From Acidobacteria bacterium Ga0077551 (GTDB lineage: Bacteria > Pseudomonadota > Alphaproteobacteria > Caulobacterales > Hyphomonadaceae), in contig LNFC01000017.1 of the NCBI GenBank assembly GCA_001464545.1, positions 82,929 through 146,928 on the forward strand: DNA of 64,000 bases, written 5' to 3'. The notes below the pieces were generated by a model. The model ran no database searches. It was not told where the DNA came from and worked only from the letters and a program-made list of their open reading frames with translations. A program made the translations under genes and the position numbers. Every line of letters starts with the position of its first letter. Within the stretch, counting starts at the first letter, position 1. Below, in pieces: positions 53,726 to 63,376 of this stretch.

Positions 53726-54256
53726 ATGGCCATATATGAACTGGATGGAGTCATCCCGACCCTGCCGGCGAGCGGACACTGCTGGATTGCCGGCAGCGCG
53801 GAGGTGATGGGCAATGTGATTCTCCGCGAAAATGCCTCGGTCTGGTATGGCTGCGTGCTGCGCGGCGACAATGACCCGATCACCATCGGCGAGAATTCGA
53901 ACATCCAGGACCTGACGGTGATCCATACGGATATCGGGGCGCCTGTGACGATCGGGGCGAACGTGACGGTCGGCCACCGGGTGATCCTGCATGGCTGCGA
54001 GATCGGCGACGACACGCTGATCGGCATGGGCTCGACGATCCTCAACCGCGTGAAGATCGGCCGCAACTGCATCATCGGGGCAAACGCGCTGATCTCGGAG
54101 GGCAAGGAGATCCCTGACAATTCCCTGGTGATGGGCGCGCCGGGCAAGGTTGTGAAAGAGATCTCGCCGCAGCAGGTGCAGCTGATCAAGATGTCGGCTT
54201 TCCACTATGTCGAAAACTGGAAGAAGCATCAGGCGAAGCTGAAGCGGATCAGTTAA
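53726..54256 (+). CDS. Gamma-carbonic-anhydrase-family protein
   Basis: A 176-residue left-handed beta-helix protein. The zinc ligands are His67 (VIHTD), His84 and His89 (VGHRVILHG), matching the 5-residue spacing of the Methanosarcina enzyme. The hexapeptide repeat core and C-terminal helix (FHYVENWKKHQAKLKRI) are typical of YrdA/PaaY-like proteins. Many such bacterial proteins show little or no anhydrase activity. Its stop overlaps the convergent GYF gene by 4 nt. Confidence 0.92.
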   Translation: MAIYELDGVIPTLPASGHCWIAGSAEVMGNVILRENASVWYGCVLRGDNDPITIGENSNIQDLTVIHTDIGAPVTIGANVTVGHRVILHGCEIGDDTLIGMGSTILNRVKIGRNCIIGANALISEGKEIPDNSLVMGAPGKVVKEISPQQVQLIKMSAFHYVENWKKHQAKLKRIS

Positions 54257-54858
54257 TCCGCTGACGGATTGATTGGTGCATCCCAAACGGCGCGGACAGC
54301 TTCAGCGCCCTGAGAGGACAGGCCTGTCCAGCCCAGTTTGGCGTCGCGGGATTCGAAGATCATCAGCTGTGTGCCGTCCGGCGCCGCCGAAGCGAGCGTG
54401 CGGCGGACGTCCGTGAGCGGACGGTCTGAGCGCAGAACGAAGGTGCCGGGAATCGGCTCAGCGAAACGGCCGAGCGTGTTGAGGGCCGCTCCGAGGGCGT
54501 GCCTGCGAAGGGTGCCGGCGCCGGAGTCAGGGCCTGAAACGATGACGAAGTTCGAAGCCTCGGCGCGGCGGGCGTTCCGGTTGTCCAGCGCGGCTTCGAT
54601 ACGGGCGCGTAGGGGCGTATGATCGAGCGCTGGCAGGAAGGGCTCGCCGTTTCCGGATGAAATCCGCGTCAGCGGACCGATCTTGCCGGCGTCCGCAAAG
54701 GACTGGAGCTGGCCGAGCGTGAAGGGGCCGTGCGCCTTGGTCTGGCTCATGATGTGCCAGACAGGCGGATCGAGCTCTGCAAGGTTAAGGGCGCTGCCGG
54801 CTTCGGTGCGCGCCGGCTTCCTGGGCAGGACACGGTCGATGCGGGGGCGCGTGCGCAT
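54253..54858 (-). CDS. GYF-like domain protein
   Basis: A 201-residue protein. Residues about 33-80 form a GYF_2-type domain (WHIMSQTKAHGPFTLGQLQSFADAGKI), a fold that binds Pro-rich peptides. The remaining 110 residues (SNFVIVSGPDSGAGTLRRHALGAAL ... GTQLMIFESRD) are not recognised. It starts 2 bp after the stop of the PilZ gene, so the two form an operon. Confidence 0.75.
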   Translation of the reverse strand: MRTRPRIDRVLPRKPARTEAGSALNLAELDPPVWHIMSQTKAHGPFTLGQLQSFADAGKIGPLTRISSGNGEPFLPALDHTPLRARIEAALDNRNARRAEASNFVIVSGPDSGAGTLRRHALGAALNTLGRFAEPIPGTFVLRSDRPLTDVRRTLASAAPDGTQLMIFESRDAKLGWTGLSSQGAEAVRAVWDAPINPSAD

Positions 54859-54860
54859 GG

Positions 54861-55469
54861 TCAGCTCGCAGCGGCCTCGGCGCCGCGCAGGTAGCGGACC
54901 GCGAAGGACTTGCCGGCAACGCGGACGACTTCCGCAGGCAGGTTACCGGTATGGACGCGGTCGCCGACATAGGGGGGCGTACCGAGCGCCTCGAAGGCGG
55001 CGCCGGTGAGGGAGATATCGGTCAGCCGGCACTGGAGCTGCGTGCCGTCCGAGAGTATGACGCAGGCCTGCCCGGTCGCGGAGAAACGGGGGGCGGCGCG
55101 TTCTTCATCGAGCCCCAGAATGTCCTTGTTGACCAGCCATGTCAGGCGGTCGGCCAGCTTGTCGCGCTTCAGGTGCGAGGTCTGGAAGCGCACGGCAAAG
55201 CCGCCAGGCGTCATACGGATGACTTCGGCGACAACCCGGCCGAGTTCGTCGAAATAGCAGACGATCTGCTGGCCGGAATTGGGCGGCGTGGAGGACAGGA
55301 TGAAGGCGCCGTCGCAGGAGACGTTGGAGGTCAGGAGTTCGCGGTCGTCGCTGTCACTGGTGAGGAAGCGGCCGGTCAGTCGCAGGTCGACGCGCTTGTA
55401 GCTCCGCCGGTCCCGCCGGGGGCTGGCGCCCGGTGCAGGCGCTGAACGAAGGAGGTTCGGCAGCGTCAT
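54861..55469 (-). CDS. Tandem PilZ-domain protein
   Basis: A 202-residue protein with two PilZ-like domains. The first starts RRSYKRVDLRLTGRFL and has the NVSCDGAFI strand (the usual D/NxSxxG motif); the second starts around RAAPRFSATGQACVIL with TDISLTGAAFEA. The first has the RxxxR-like RRSYKR arginines for c-di-GMP binding; in the second the arginine part is weaker. It is likely a c-di-GMP effector. The ATG at 55469 was chosen over a much longer frame that is a shadow of the GMC gene. Confidence 0.85.
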   Translation of the reverse strand: MTLPNLLRSAPAPGASPRRDRRSYKRVDLRLTGRFLTSDSDDRELLTSNVSCDGAFILSSTPPNSGQQIVCYFDELGRVVAEVIRMTPGGFAVRFQTSHLKRDKLADRLTWLVNKDILGLDEERAAPRFSATGQACVILSDGTQLQCRLTDISLTGAAFEALGTPPYVGDRVHTGNLPAEVVRVAGKSFAVRYLRGAEAAAS

Positions 55470-55616
55470 CTTGACGTATCCTGGCTGCGCAAACGCCGCC
55501 TGCCGCAGCGTTCTTCCTTTCCAGATAGGAGAGGAACATTGACAATTGGTTGCCTCGTTCACTGCAGTGGCGTTAGGCATAACGGCGCATAAACCATCCC
55601 CGGGAGTTGACCCAAC

Positions 55617-57266
55617 GTGAGTACTGAAACGTTCGACTATGTGATCATTGGCGCCGGTAGCGCAGGCTGCGTGCTGGCGAACCGGCTGTCGGCGGACCCG
55701 TCGATCCGGGTCTGCCTGATCGAGGCGGGCAAGAAGGACACGTCGCTGATGGTGCGCATGCCGGCAGGCGTCGGCAGCCTTATCAAGGACGCCAATGACC
55801 ATAACTGGGGCTTCTGGAGCGAGCCGCAGGCGCACATGAACGGGCGCAAGCTCTACTGGCCGCGCGGCAAGGGCTGGGGCGGCTCCTCGTCGATCAACGG
55901 CATGGTCTATATCCGCGGCCACGCCGGCGACTACGACCAGTGGGGCCAGATGGGCCTGAAAGGCTGGAGCTACGCGGATGTGCTGCCGTACTTCAAGCGC
56001 GCCGAGACCTATGAGCGGGGCGCCAATGATTTCCACGGCGGAGACGGCCCGCTGAATGTGTCCGAAAGCCCGATGACGAGCCCGATCTACAAGGCGTTCG
56101 TCGAAGCGGGACGCGAGGCCGGTTATCCGGTCACGAACGATTTCAACGGCGCGCAGCAGGAAGGCTTCGGCCCGTACCAGCGCACCATCCACAAGGGCGA
56201 ACGCTGGAGCGCCTCCTTCGCCTACCTGCGTCCGATCGAGGGCAAGCGGCCGAATCTGAAAGTCATCTCCACCGGCCTCGTGACGCGCGTGCTGATCGAG
56301 GGCGGACGGGCTGTCGGCGCGGAGTTCACCGAAGCACGCGGTCAGGCCGCGTCCAGCGTGCGGGCGGCGCGCGAAGTGATCGTCTGCGCCGGCGCGGTGC
56401 AATCGCCGCAGATCCTGCAGCTGTCCGGCATCGGCGATCCGGAGGCGCTCAAGGCGCTTGGCATTGATGTCAAAGTTGCATCCCCCAACGTCGGCAAGAA
56501 CCTGCAGGACCATCTGGATGTGACCGTGATCAACCGCATGACGCAGCCGCTTTCTGCCTATTCGTTGCAGAAGGGGATCAAGAAGCTGTTCGTGGGCATC
56601 CAGTACCTCGCGACGCAGAAGGGTGCCGGGGCAGACAACTTCCTGCAGGCGGGGGCGTTCCTGAAATCGCGGCCTGGTCTCGAGATGCCGGACATCCAGC
56701 TGCACGCGGTCAACGCGATCATGATGGATCACGCGAATTTCACGCCGACCGAGGATGGCTTCACGATCCACGCCTGCCAGCTGCGTCCGGAGAGCCGGGG
56801 CACGGTGATGCTGAAGTCAGCCGATCCGTTCGACCATCCGGCGATCGATCCGAACTACCTCGCCACCGAGGAAGATCGCCGCGCGATGCGCGAGGCGGTG
56901 AAGATGGTGCGGGATGTGATCCGGCAGGCGTCGCTCAAGCCGTATGCGGCGGGCGAGATCATGCCGGGCGCGGGCGTCGTTTCGGACGCCGAAATCGATG
57001 CGTTCATCCGCGAAAAGGGTGAGACCATCTATCACCCGGTCGGCACGGTCGCGATGGGAGCGAACGCATCAAGCCCGGTGGACGGCGACTTGAAGGTGCG
57101 CGGCATTGAGGGCCTGCGGGTCGTCGATGCGTCGGTCATGCCGACGCTGATTGGCGGCAATACCAATGCGCCGACGATCATGGTGGCCGAGAAGGCTGCC
57201 GATCTTATCCTGGGTGCGAAGCTGCTTCCGCCGGAAGAACCGAAGCGGGCGCTGGCGCCGGTCTGA
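55617..57266 (+). CDS. GMC oxidoreductase, choline-dehydrogenase-like
   Basis: A 549-residue FAD enzyme oxidising an alcohol. FDYVIIGAGSAGCVLANRL is the FAD fold, WPRGKGWGGSSSINGMVY the GMC signature 1, GAVQSPQILQLSGIG signature 2, and YHPVGTVAMG carries the active-site His. It starts at GTG 55617 with GGGAG upstream. It resembles BetA and other alcohol dehydrogenases, but no glycine-betaine genes are nearby, so the substrate is open. The 147-bp gap to the divergent PilZ gene contains the palindrome CACTGCAGTG (55560-55569). Confidence 0.92.
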   Translation: MSTETFDYVIIGAGSAGCVLANRLSADPSIRVCLIEAGKKDTSLMVRMPAGVGSLIKDANDHNWGFWSEPQAHMNGRKLYWPRGKGWGGSSSINGMVYIRGHAGDYDQWGQMGLKGWSYADVLPYFKRAETYERGANDFHGGDGPLNVSESPMTSPIYKAFVEAGREAGYPVTNDFNGAQQEGFGPYQRTIHKGERWSASFAYLRPIEGKRPNLKVISTGLVTRVLIEGGRAVGAEFTEARGQAASSVRAAREVIVCAGAVQSPQILQLSGIGDPEALKALGIDVKVASPNVGKNLQDHLDVTVINRMTQPLSAYSLQKGIKKLFVGIQYLATQKGAGADNFLQAGAFLKSRPGLEMPDIQLHAVNAIMMDHANFTPTEDGFTIHACQLRPESRGTVMLKSADPFDHPAIDPNYLATEEDRRAMREAVKMVRDVIRQASLKPYAAGEIMPGAGVVSDAEIDAFIREKGETIYHPVGTVAMGANASSPVDGDLKVRGIEGLRVVDASVMPTLIGGNTNAPTIMVAEKAADLILGAKLLPPEEPKRALAPV

Positions 57267-57830
57267 TCAGTGCAGACCTTTTCGCTGATTGCCGACGAGG
57301 CGCAGCTGCGGGCCGAGCTTGCGGGTGTCGGGCGGCACCAGCATCGAGATGCGGTGACGGAAGACCGGTTGGCCGAGGAGCATGGGTTCGCCGCCGAGTG
57401 TCTGGTACAGGCCCAGCATGCGAAGGCGCGGTGAGCGGCCGGCCTCGATGCTGAGCGGCATCAGCGTGATCTCGAGTTCAACGCGCTCGCCGGTCAGCGT
57501 TTCGCCGCTTCCGCGCACGACGCCCGGCGCGCCATCGAAGCGGATCGCCTCGAGGAAGGCCGCCATCATCGCGCGGTCCGGACCGGTCCAGAGATCCAGG
57601 TAGTTGTTGTTCACAAGGTTGCGCCCGATGAGGGCGTTGAGCATCGTGCCCGAGGTGCGCACGAGCCAGGACTGGTCTTCGCGCTGCTCGACGACGAAGA
57701 TGCGGTCGATCAGGTTTTCATGATCGCTGGCGTCCGGGCCGGTTAGGCCATGCGACTGCGGGTCCGCCTGCATGCGGCGCCACGCATCCAGCAGGATGCG
57801 CGTGTTGGGATGGATCGACCGGTCGATCAT
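57267..57830 (-). CDS. PAS_5-type domain protein
   Basis: A 187-residue protein: NTRILLDAWRRMQA, then ENLIDRIFVVEQREDQSWLVRTSGTML and GRNLVNNNYLDLWTGPDR form a PAS_5-like domain typical of alphaproteobacteria, with no effector domain. Such stand-alone PAS proteins are probably small sensors or partners. A GTG start 30 codons upstream (57920) cannot be excluded. It is convergent with the GMC gene, with no gap between stops. Confidence 0.75.
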   Translation of the reverse strand: MIDRSIHPNTRILLDAWRRMQADPQSHGLTGPDASDHENLIDRIFVVEQREDQSWLVRTSGTMLNALIGRNLVNNNYLDLWTGPDRAMMAAFLEAIRFDGAPGVVRGSGETLTGERVELEITLMPLSIEAGRSPRLRMLGLYQTLGGEPMLLGQPVFRHRISMLVPPDTRKLGPQLRLVGNQRKGLH

Positions 57831-58264
57831 GGGGGTAGGGTACTCCGGGTAATCTGATGCGGCCGGGATGGGCCTGTCCGGAGCTGCCAATCGCAATATC
57901 CATTCCAGCGCCGGGTTCACCCGGGATGGGAAAGTCTCGCCTCAAAGGACACGTGCATTCACCCGGTAGCCGATCTGCCGGCAGGTGTTGGTGTCCTCTC
58001 AGGCGAGTTCAGTGTGCGGCGTCCCGGGCACGTTCCAACTCGGAACACCCGCCCCCAGTGTGTAGTGGCGGCAACAGTGCCGATAAACTTTGCGTGAGTG
58101 GACGCGTGCGGCGGCGGCGGACTGCGAAAGAGCAACCCGGCGGGGTTGCACTGGTCCGCGCGGGCTGATTTACCCTGTCCGAAAATAAAGAAAGATTGGA
58201 TTCGCCAAGCGAAGAACCGGTCTTCGACACCGTTTCAGATCAAACTCCCAGGAAGGAAATCAGA
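57831..58264. other. Intergenic region before second TonB receptor
   Basis: 434 bp with no supported gene. It contains the hairpin GCAACCC-GGCG-GGGTTGC at 58132-58149, about 115 bp before the receptor start, and the more AT-rich stretch GAAAATAAAGAAAGATTGG. The receptor promoter must be here. Confidence 0.5.
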
Positions 58265-60925
58265 GTGTTTTCATACAATTCGAACAAAGCCCGCTCCGGC
58301 GGGCTTAGGGCGATTCTTTGCCTCGGCACGGGCGTTACCGCCCTCGCCGCATTTGCTGCCCCGGCCTACGCTCAGGAAGAAGCAGCTGAAGAAACTCGCA
58401 CGCTTCAGGCGGTGACCGTTACGGCCACCAAGCGCGAACAAACGCTTCAGGATGTGCCGATTGCGGTGTCGGTCGTCGGCGCGGACGTGATCGAGAAAGC
58501 CGAGATCGTTGATCTGGGCGACCTCCAATCGATCGTACCGTCGCTGCGCGTCGGCCAGCTGCAATCATCAGCCAACACCAACTTCGTCATCCGCGGTTTC
58601 GGCAACGGTGCGAACAATGCTGGTATCGAACCATCGGTCGGCGTGTTCATCGACGGCGTCTACCGGTCGCGTTCGGCCTCCCAGATTTCAGACCTTCCGA
58701 ACATCGAGCGCGTCGAAGTCCTGCGCGGTCCGCAATCGACCCTGTTCGGCAAGAACGCCTCTGCTGGCGTTATCTCGGTCGTCACCAAGAAGCCGACTTT
58801 CGACACCGAAGGCAGCGTTGAAGGCACGCTCAGCAACTTCAACGGCCGCCGCGTGGGTGGCTACTTCACGGCGCCGATCAGCGACACAGTCGCCTTCAGC
58901 CTCAGCGGCAACTACAACGTCCGCGACGGCTATGTCGAAGACATCGCCGATGGCCCGGACACCAATGAGCGCAACCGCTACGGCATCCGCGGCGAACTGT
59001 TGTTCGAACCGAGCGAAGACCTGAGCTTCCGCCTGATCGGTGACTATGACACGATTGACGAAACCTGCTGCGCTGCCGTGAACCTGGTGAACGGTGCTAT
59101 CCCGGGCGCTGTCATTAACGCACTCGGCGGCCAGATCGTCACCGGCGCTCCTTTCTCGAACCGTGTTGCCTATAACTTCGGCTCCGAGAACGAGATCGAC
59201 AACTCGGGTATCTCGCTGCAGGGCGATTATGATGCCGGCTTCGCCACGCTGACCTCGATCACAGCATTCCGCACCTCGGACCTGTCACAGAACGCTGACT
59301 CGGACTTCTCGAGCGCTGACCTGATCGGCCGTAACGCCAACACGACCAACATCGAAACCTTCACCCAGGAACTCCGTCTTACGTCTTCGGGCGATGGCGC
59401 GATCGACTGGATGATCGGCGGTTTCTACTTCGATGAAAAAGTGGCGATCGAGAATGACTTCCAGTTCGGAACGGATTTCCGCGGTTACGTGAACGCCCTT
59501 TCCGGCGGCGCGATCTCGCAGATCGAAGGTGCGCTCGGACTGCCGATCGGCACGACCTTCGGCCAGGCTGGCCAGGGCCCACGCGAGACGTTTGGCCAGG
59601 ACAACCAAGCCTATTCGTTCTTCGGCACGGTGGACTGGCATGCCACGGATCGCCTGACCGCGACCCTCGGCGTGAACTACACGAACGATGAAAAGTCCGC
59701 ATTCGGCTCGGCCACGAACACCGACTCGTTCTCGGCACTGAACCTGACGCAGGTTGGCTATAACCTGGTGTTGCAAACCCTGCTCGCCCAGAACGGAGTC
59801 AGCATTACCAACCCGGCCCAAGTCGGTGCTTTCATCCAGGGCAATCCAGCGGCCTACGCGGCCATACAGCAGGGCGCTCTCGGTGTGGCCCGTAACTTCA
59901 ACCCGAACACCCCTGCGCAGACCCGCAACCCGCTTGCTGCGCTGACAGCCCTTCAGTTCTTGCCGCCCTTCCTCGCGTTCCCGAACGCTGTGGAAGATGG
60001 CCAGACGAACGACAGCGACACGACCTACACTCTGCGCCTTGCCTATGACGTCAACGACAACTTCAACGTCTACGGCTCGTACGCGACCGGCTTCAAGGCA
60101 ACGTCCTGGAACCTGTCGCGCGACTCGCGCCCCTTCGGCACCGATTTCGTGGCCGGAAGCCAGCGAGTGGTTGACCCGGTCACCGGACAAGTTTTCGCAG
60201 CGCCTGCGTCGCCGATCACGAACGCCGGTCTTGGCGTAACGAACCTGACCTCGGGCACTCGCTACGCCGGTCCGGAAACGGCTGAAGTGTTCGAAATCGG
60301 CCTCAAAGCGGCATTCGATACCTTCGCGTTCAACGTGGCACTCTTTGATCAATCGATCGAAGGCTTCCAGTCCAACGTCTTTACCGGCGTCGGTTTCTCG
60401 CTGGCCAACGCCGGCAAGCAGTCGACCCAGGGTCTCGAAGTCGATGCAACTTGGAACGCGACCGAGAACCTGATGCTGACCTTCGCCGGTACGTTCCAGG
60501 ACCCGGTCTATGACAGCTTCACCGGCTCCACGACCGGCGACATTTCGGGCACGACCCCTTCGGGGATCCCGGAGACGGCCACATCGACCTCGGCGACCTA
60601 CAGCTTCGACGTGAAGAACCTCGCCGCCTTCGTTCGGGCCGACTGGCAGTACGAAAGCCCCGTGGCTTACTTCGATGCGGTTGGCACCGGCTTCACCGGC
60701 ACCGACAACAATGCCCTGCTCGGCTACGAGAAGGAAATCAGCACGATCAACGCTTCGGCCGGTTTCACGACCGAAGGCGGACTGGGTGTGACCTTCTGGG
60801 GTCGTAACATCTTTGACGACCAGTACATCACGACGGCATTCCCGGGCGTCGCCCAGGCCGGAACCCTTTCGGGCTATCCCAGCGCGCCGCCGACCTATGG
60901 CGTGACGATCCGCAAGTCGTTCTAA
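58265..60925 (+). CDS. TonB-dependent outer-membrane receptor
   Basis: An 886-residue receptor starting at GTG with AGGAAGGA upstream. Signal peptide (cut after APAYAQ), TonB box/plug start TLQAVTVTATKREQTLQDVPIAV, plug motifs VIRGFGNG, VFIDGVYRSRSASQIS and VEVLRGPQSTLFGKNASAGVISVVTKKP, then a barrel ending in RKSF with the terminal Phe. This is the classical siderophore/carbohydrate type rather than the Oar-like type at 35693. A Cys pair (TCCAA) occurs in an extracellular-loop position. A terminator follows. Confidence 0.94.
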   Translation: MFSYNSNKARSGGLRAILCLGTGVTALAAFAAPAYAQEEAAEETRTLQAVTVTATKREQTLQDVPIAVSVVGADVIEKAEIVDLGDLQSIVPSLRVGQLQSSANTNFVIRGFGNGANNAGIEPSVGVFIDGVYRSRSASQISDLPNIERVEVLRGPQSTLFGKNASAGVISVVTKKPTFDTEGSVEGTLSNFNGRRVGGYFTAPISDTVAFSLSGNYNVRDGYVEDIADGPDTNERNRYGIRGELLFEPSEDLSFRLIGDYDTIDETCCAAVNLVNGAIPGAVINALGGQIVTGAPFSNRVAYNFGSENEIDNSGISLQGDYDAGFATLTSITAFRTSDLSQNADSDFSSADLIGRNANTTNIETFTQELRLTSSGDGAIDWMIGGFYFDEKVAIENDFQFGTDFRGYVNALSGGAISQIEGALGLPIGTTFGQAGQGPRETFGQDNQAYSFFGTVDWHATDRLTATLGVNYTNDEKSAFGSATNTDSFSALNLTQVGYNLVLQTLLAQNGVSITNPAQVGAFIQGNPAAYAAIQQGALGVARNFNPNTPAQTRNPLAALTALQFLPPFLAFPNAVEDGQTNDSDTTYTLRLAYDVNDNFNVYGSYATGFKATSWNLSRDSRPFGTDFVAGSQRVVDPVTGQVFAAPASPITNAGLGVTNLTSGTRYAGPETAEVFEIGLKAAFDTFAFNVALFDQSIEGFQSNVFTGVGFSLANAGKQSTQGLEVDATWNATENLMLTFAGTFQDPVYDSFTGSTTGDISGTTPSGIPETATSTSATYSFDVKNLAAFVRADWQYESPVAYFDAVGTGFTGTDNNALLGYEKEISTINASAGFTTEGGLGVTFWGRNIFDDQYITTAFPGVAQAGTLSGYPSAPPTYGVTIRKSF

Positions 60926-60948
60926 GCGGCTTGAACCTCAATTGAGGG

Positions 60949-60974
60949 AGGCCCCGCCGGGAACGGCGGGGCCT
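60949..60974. terminator. Bidirectional terminator after TonB receptor
   Basis: AGGCCCCGCC and GGCGGGGCCT form a 10-bp stem with a 6-nt loop between the convergent receptor and membrane-protein genes. A short T-containing tail follows on the plus strand. Confidence 0.8.
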
Positions 60975-60982
60975 CTATCGTT

Positions 60983-61363
60983 TCAGGGCTTGTAAGTGAC
61001 GCGCAGGGCCGCTGCCGCCAGCAGCAGGCTGATCGCCTCGAACGCGATAAAAACGGCGAAAGACGGTGTTGGCGGCGGCCCAAGGAGCAGAGCCGCGGCG
61101 CGGGCGAAGACGTAGCCGCCCATGTAGACCACAAGGAACCATAGGGCGGGCTGCCGGAGGGCTGCGCGCAGGGCGCCGGCGCCGCACAGCAGGCCCGCAG
61201 CGAGGCTCACGCCGCCATAGATGCCCCGGAGCTCGTAGGCGCCATTGGGGCCGCCCACCTCGACACCCAGGCCGGCCGCCATGCCGAGGGGGTTGAGAAA
61301 TGAATAGAGCCCGAAGGCGATGAACATCAGCGCCATGAGCGCCAGGAAAATCCGGATCAACAT
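60983..61363 (-). CDS. Small DUF4345-like membrane protein
   Basis: A 126-residue protein with four hydrophobic helices. FGLYSFLNPLGMAAGLGVE followed by YELRGIYGGVSLAAGL is the DUF4345 pattern. Function unknown. The ATG at 61363 is chosen at the family N-terminus; a longer frame upstream overlaps the rhomboid gene and is not coding. Confidence 0.78.
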   Translation of the reverse strand: MLIRIFLALMALMFIAFGLYSFLNPLGMAAGLGVEVGGPNGAYELRGIYGGVSLAAGLLCGAGALRAALRQPALWFLVVYMGGYVFARAAALLLGPPPTPSFAVFIAFEAISLLLAAAALRVTYKP

Positions 61364-61480
61364 GCCGCAAGAGCTAGCACCGTGCGAAGAGGAAGCAATG
61401 GCGGCTGAAAGGTGCGCTCCTGTGCAAGTATCTCCTATATAGAAGGCAGACGGCGCGGCAGCGCCCCATCCGGAGCCGAC

Positions 61481-62185
61481 ATGACACCGCCGACCCGCCA
61501 GCCGCCGATCATCAACGCCCCCTGGCCTGTAGCTGGATTTGCCTTGGTTCTTGTCGTGGCTCACCTGTTGATCAGCCTGCTGCCGACGCGGCTCCAGAAT
61601 GCAGTCTTTTACTTTGGAGCCTTGTTTCCAGAGCGTTTCTGGTCTTCGTCCGAGGCGCCCTCCCTGGCTGGTTTGCCGCCCTACTCCAATGCCTTCGAGG
61701 CGTTCCTGCCGATGGTCGCCAGCGCCTTCATCCACGCGGACTGGATGCATGTGATCCTCAACGCGGCATTTCTTGTCGCCCTCGCCAAGCCCTTGCTGGA
61801 GCTGATGCGAACAATCTGGCCCGGGCGCGAGCCCGGCGCTTCGGTGCTTTTGCTGGCGCTTTTCCTTTTCGCCCAGGTCGCGAGTAGCCTGACCTTCCTC
61901 GCCCTTAGCTTTCCCGATGGCGGGCCGGCGGTCGGCGCGTCCGGAGGAATCAGCGGTCTTCTGGCTGCAGTCCTGCTGATCCGCGAAGGGCCGGGACGCT
62001 GGCTGCTCAGCCAGCGATTCCTGGTCGCCAGTTCCCTGTTTGTGGTCGCCAACGCCGTTTTTGCCTTCATCGGACCCAGTCTCCTGGGCGCCAACATCGC
62101 CTGGCAGGCGCATCTCGGTGGCTATGTCGGGGGCGCGCTGTCCATGCGGATGGTGCTGTGGCGCATGCAGCTGCGGCGCGCCTGA
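61481..62185 (+). CDS. Rhomboid-family intramembrane serine protease
   Basis: A 234-residue protein with about six membrane spans. The catalytic Ser154 lies in VGASGGISG (GxSG) and His211 in QAHLGGYVGG; FIHADWMHVILNA is the conserved second-span motif. It cleaves single-span proteins within the membrane; substrates unknown. 118 bp separate its start from that of the divergent DUF4345-like gene. Confidence 0.92.
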   Translation: MTPPTRQPPIINAPWPVAGFALVLVVAHLLISLLPTRLQNAVFYFGALFPERFWSSSEAPSLAGLPPYSNAFEAFLPMVASAFIHADWMHVILNAAFLVALAKPLLELMRTIWPGREPGASVLLLALFLFAQVASSLTFLALSFPDGGPAVGASGGISGLLAAVLLIREGPGRWLLSQRFLVASSLFVVANAVFAFIGPSLLGANIAWQAHLGGYVGGALSMRMVLWRMQLRRA

Positions 62186-62308
62186 CGGTCTGACCTCAAT
62201 TCAGAAGCCAGTCGATTCGGGGGCGGGGGTGTGTTATCCTGCCGCAGGCGCTGGATTACAAAGTCTCCTGAAAGAGCAACCGCGCCAGCGGAACGGGAGG
62301 TCCGGGCG

Positions 62309-62743
62309 ATGATTGTTGAGCAGATCCTGAACGACAAGGGCCGTGTTGTGGTGACCCTGCGGGCCGACCATACCTTAAGAGAGGCGGCCCAGCTGCTGGA
62401 CGACAAGAAGATCGGCGCCGTCGTGGCGCTCGGGCTGGATGACAAGATCATCGGCGTGCTTTCGGAACGCGATATCGTGCGCCAGGTGGCCCGGCATGGC
62501 GCCGAGGCGCTGGACATGCCGGTGAGCGGGGCGATGACGCGCTCGGTCGTCACGGTGCAGGCAGCCACGCCCATAGATGAGGCCCTGCAGACCATGACGG
62601 ACCGCCGGATCCGCCACCTCCCGGTCGTCCACAATGACCGCCTGACCGGCGTTATCTCGATCGGGGACCTGGTGAAGTGGAAGATCGCCGAGGCCGAGTC
62701 CGAGGCCAATGCGATGAAGTCTTATCTCTCCGCGCAGTTCTGA
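62309..62743 (+). CDS. CBS-domain-pair protein
   Basis: A 144-residue cytoplasmic protein made of two CBS domains: LREAAQLLDDKKIGAVVAL with VLSERDIVRQVARHG, and IDEALQTMTDRRIRHLPVV with GVISIGDLVKWKI. Stand-alone CBS pairs bind adenosine nucleotides and regulate partners. GGGAGG lies 8 nt before the ATG. No obvious partner is adjacent. Confidence 0.92.
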   Translation: MIVEQILNDKGRVVVTLRADHTLREAAQLLDDKKIGAVVALGLDDKIIGVLSERDIVRQVARHGAEALDMPVSGAMTRSVVTVQAATPIDEALQTMTDRRIRHLPVVHNDRLTGVISIGDLVKWKIAEAESEANAMKSYLSAQF

Positions 62744-63376
62744 CCCGACACAGAAATATCACTGAACCTGTGCAATTCGGTGTTTTAGGGCTTGCGGGCT
62801 TCGAAGCACCCGAGTATCCCGCGCACTTCGCTGAGCCGGCCCCTTGGGCGGGCGACGCGGAAGACCCTCAAATGGTCGCCTCTTGGAAGAAAAGGGCTTG
62901 CCCTTTCCCCCGAACAGCGGCTATATGTGCGGTTCCTCTGAACGCCTGAATTTTTGGGCCGAGACAATCGGTTTAAGAGTTCTGTTCGCTCTAAAAACGG
63001 CAGGCTTTGTGGTTAATCCACTGAAATGCAGAAGAGCGCAAAAAGGGTGTTGACGGGAAAAAGACCGGCTGTATAAGCCGCCACTTCGCCGGAACCTGAG
63101 GGCTCCGGCAACAATCTTCGGAAGCTCCGGTTTCCAGCTGTTTGACATCGTAAGAGATAGGAAGAGAAACGCAGGCGGCGTGACGGCTTGCGGACATCGC
63201 GAGATGTCCAAAACGATCACGACGGATGTGTTTCTTTAGAGAATTCTTTTATCCATCGGCCGGGTTTCGACCCGGTCTTTGCTAAAAGGGTTTCTCGTCA
63301 AAGAACGCAATACTTATGCTTTAGAGCAAATAGTAGCCGTCCATATTCCAATGGACGGATCGTCAGATCAACACTC
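62744..63376. other. rRNA operon promoter and leader region
   Basis: 633 bp with no protein gene. It contains a possible upstream promoter (TTGCCC 62898-62903, 18-nt spacer, TATATG 62922-62927), the stronger promoter at 63050-63077, and leader hairpins at 63260-63275 (CCGGGT/ACCCGG) and 63337-63358 (CCGTCCAT/ATGGACGG); the last probably belongs to the RNase III processing stem of 16S. Confidence 0.7.
63050..63077 (+). promoter_or_regulatory. rrn operon promoter
   Basis: TTGACG (63050-63055), a 16-nt spacer and TATAAG (63072-63077) form a strong housekeeping-type promoter about 300 bp before mature 16S, as usual for rRNA operons. A stringent-control type GCC-rich discriminator (CCGCC) follows the -10. 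Confidence 0.8.

Noticed and set aside
55470..56771. Minus-strand extension of the PilZ protein to 636 residues
   Set aside because: It is the antisense shadow of the GMC oxidoreductase gene; the true start is at 55469.
62921..63220. Protein-coding frames in the rRNA leader
   Set aside because: They overlap the rrn promoter and leader and show no family pattern.
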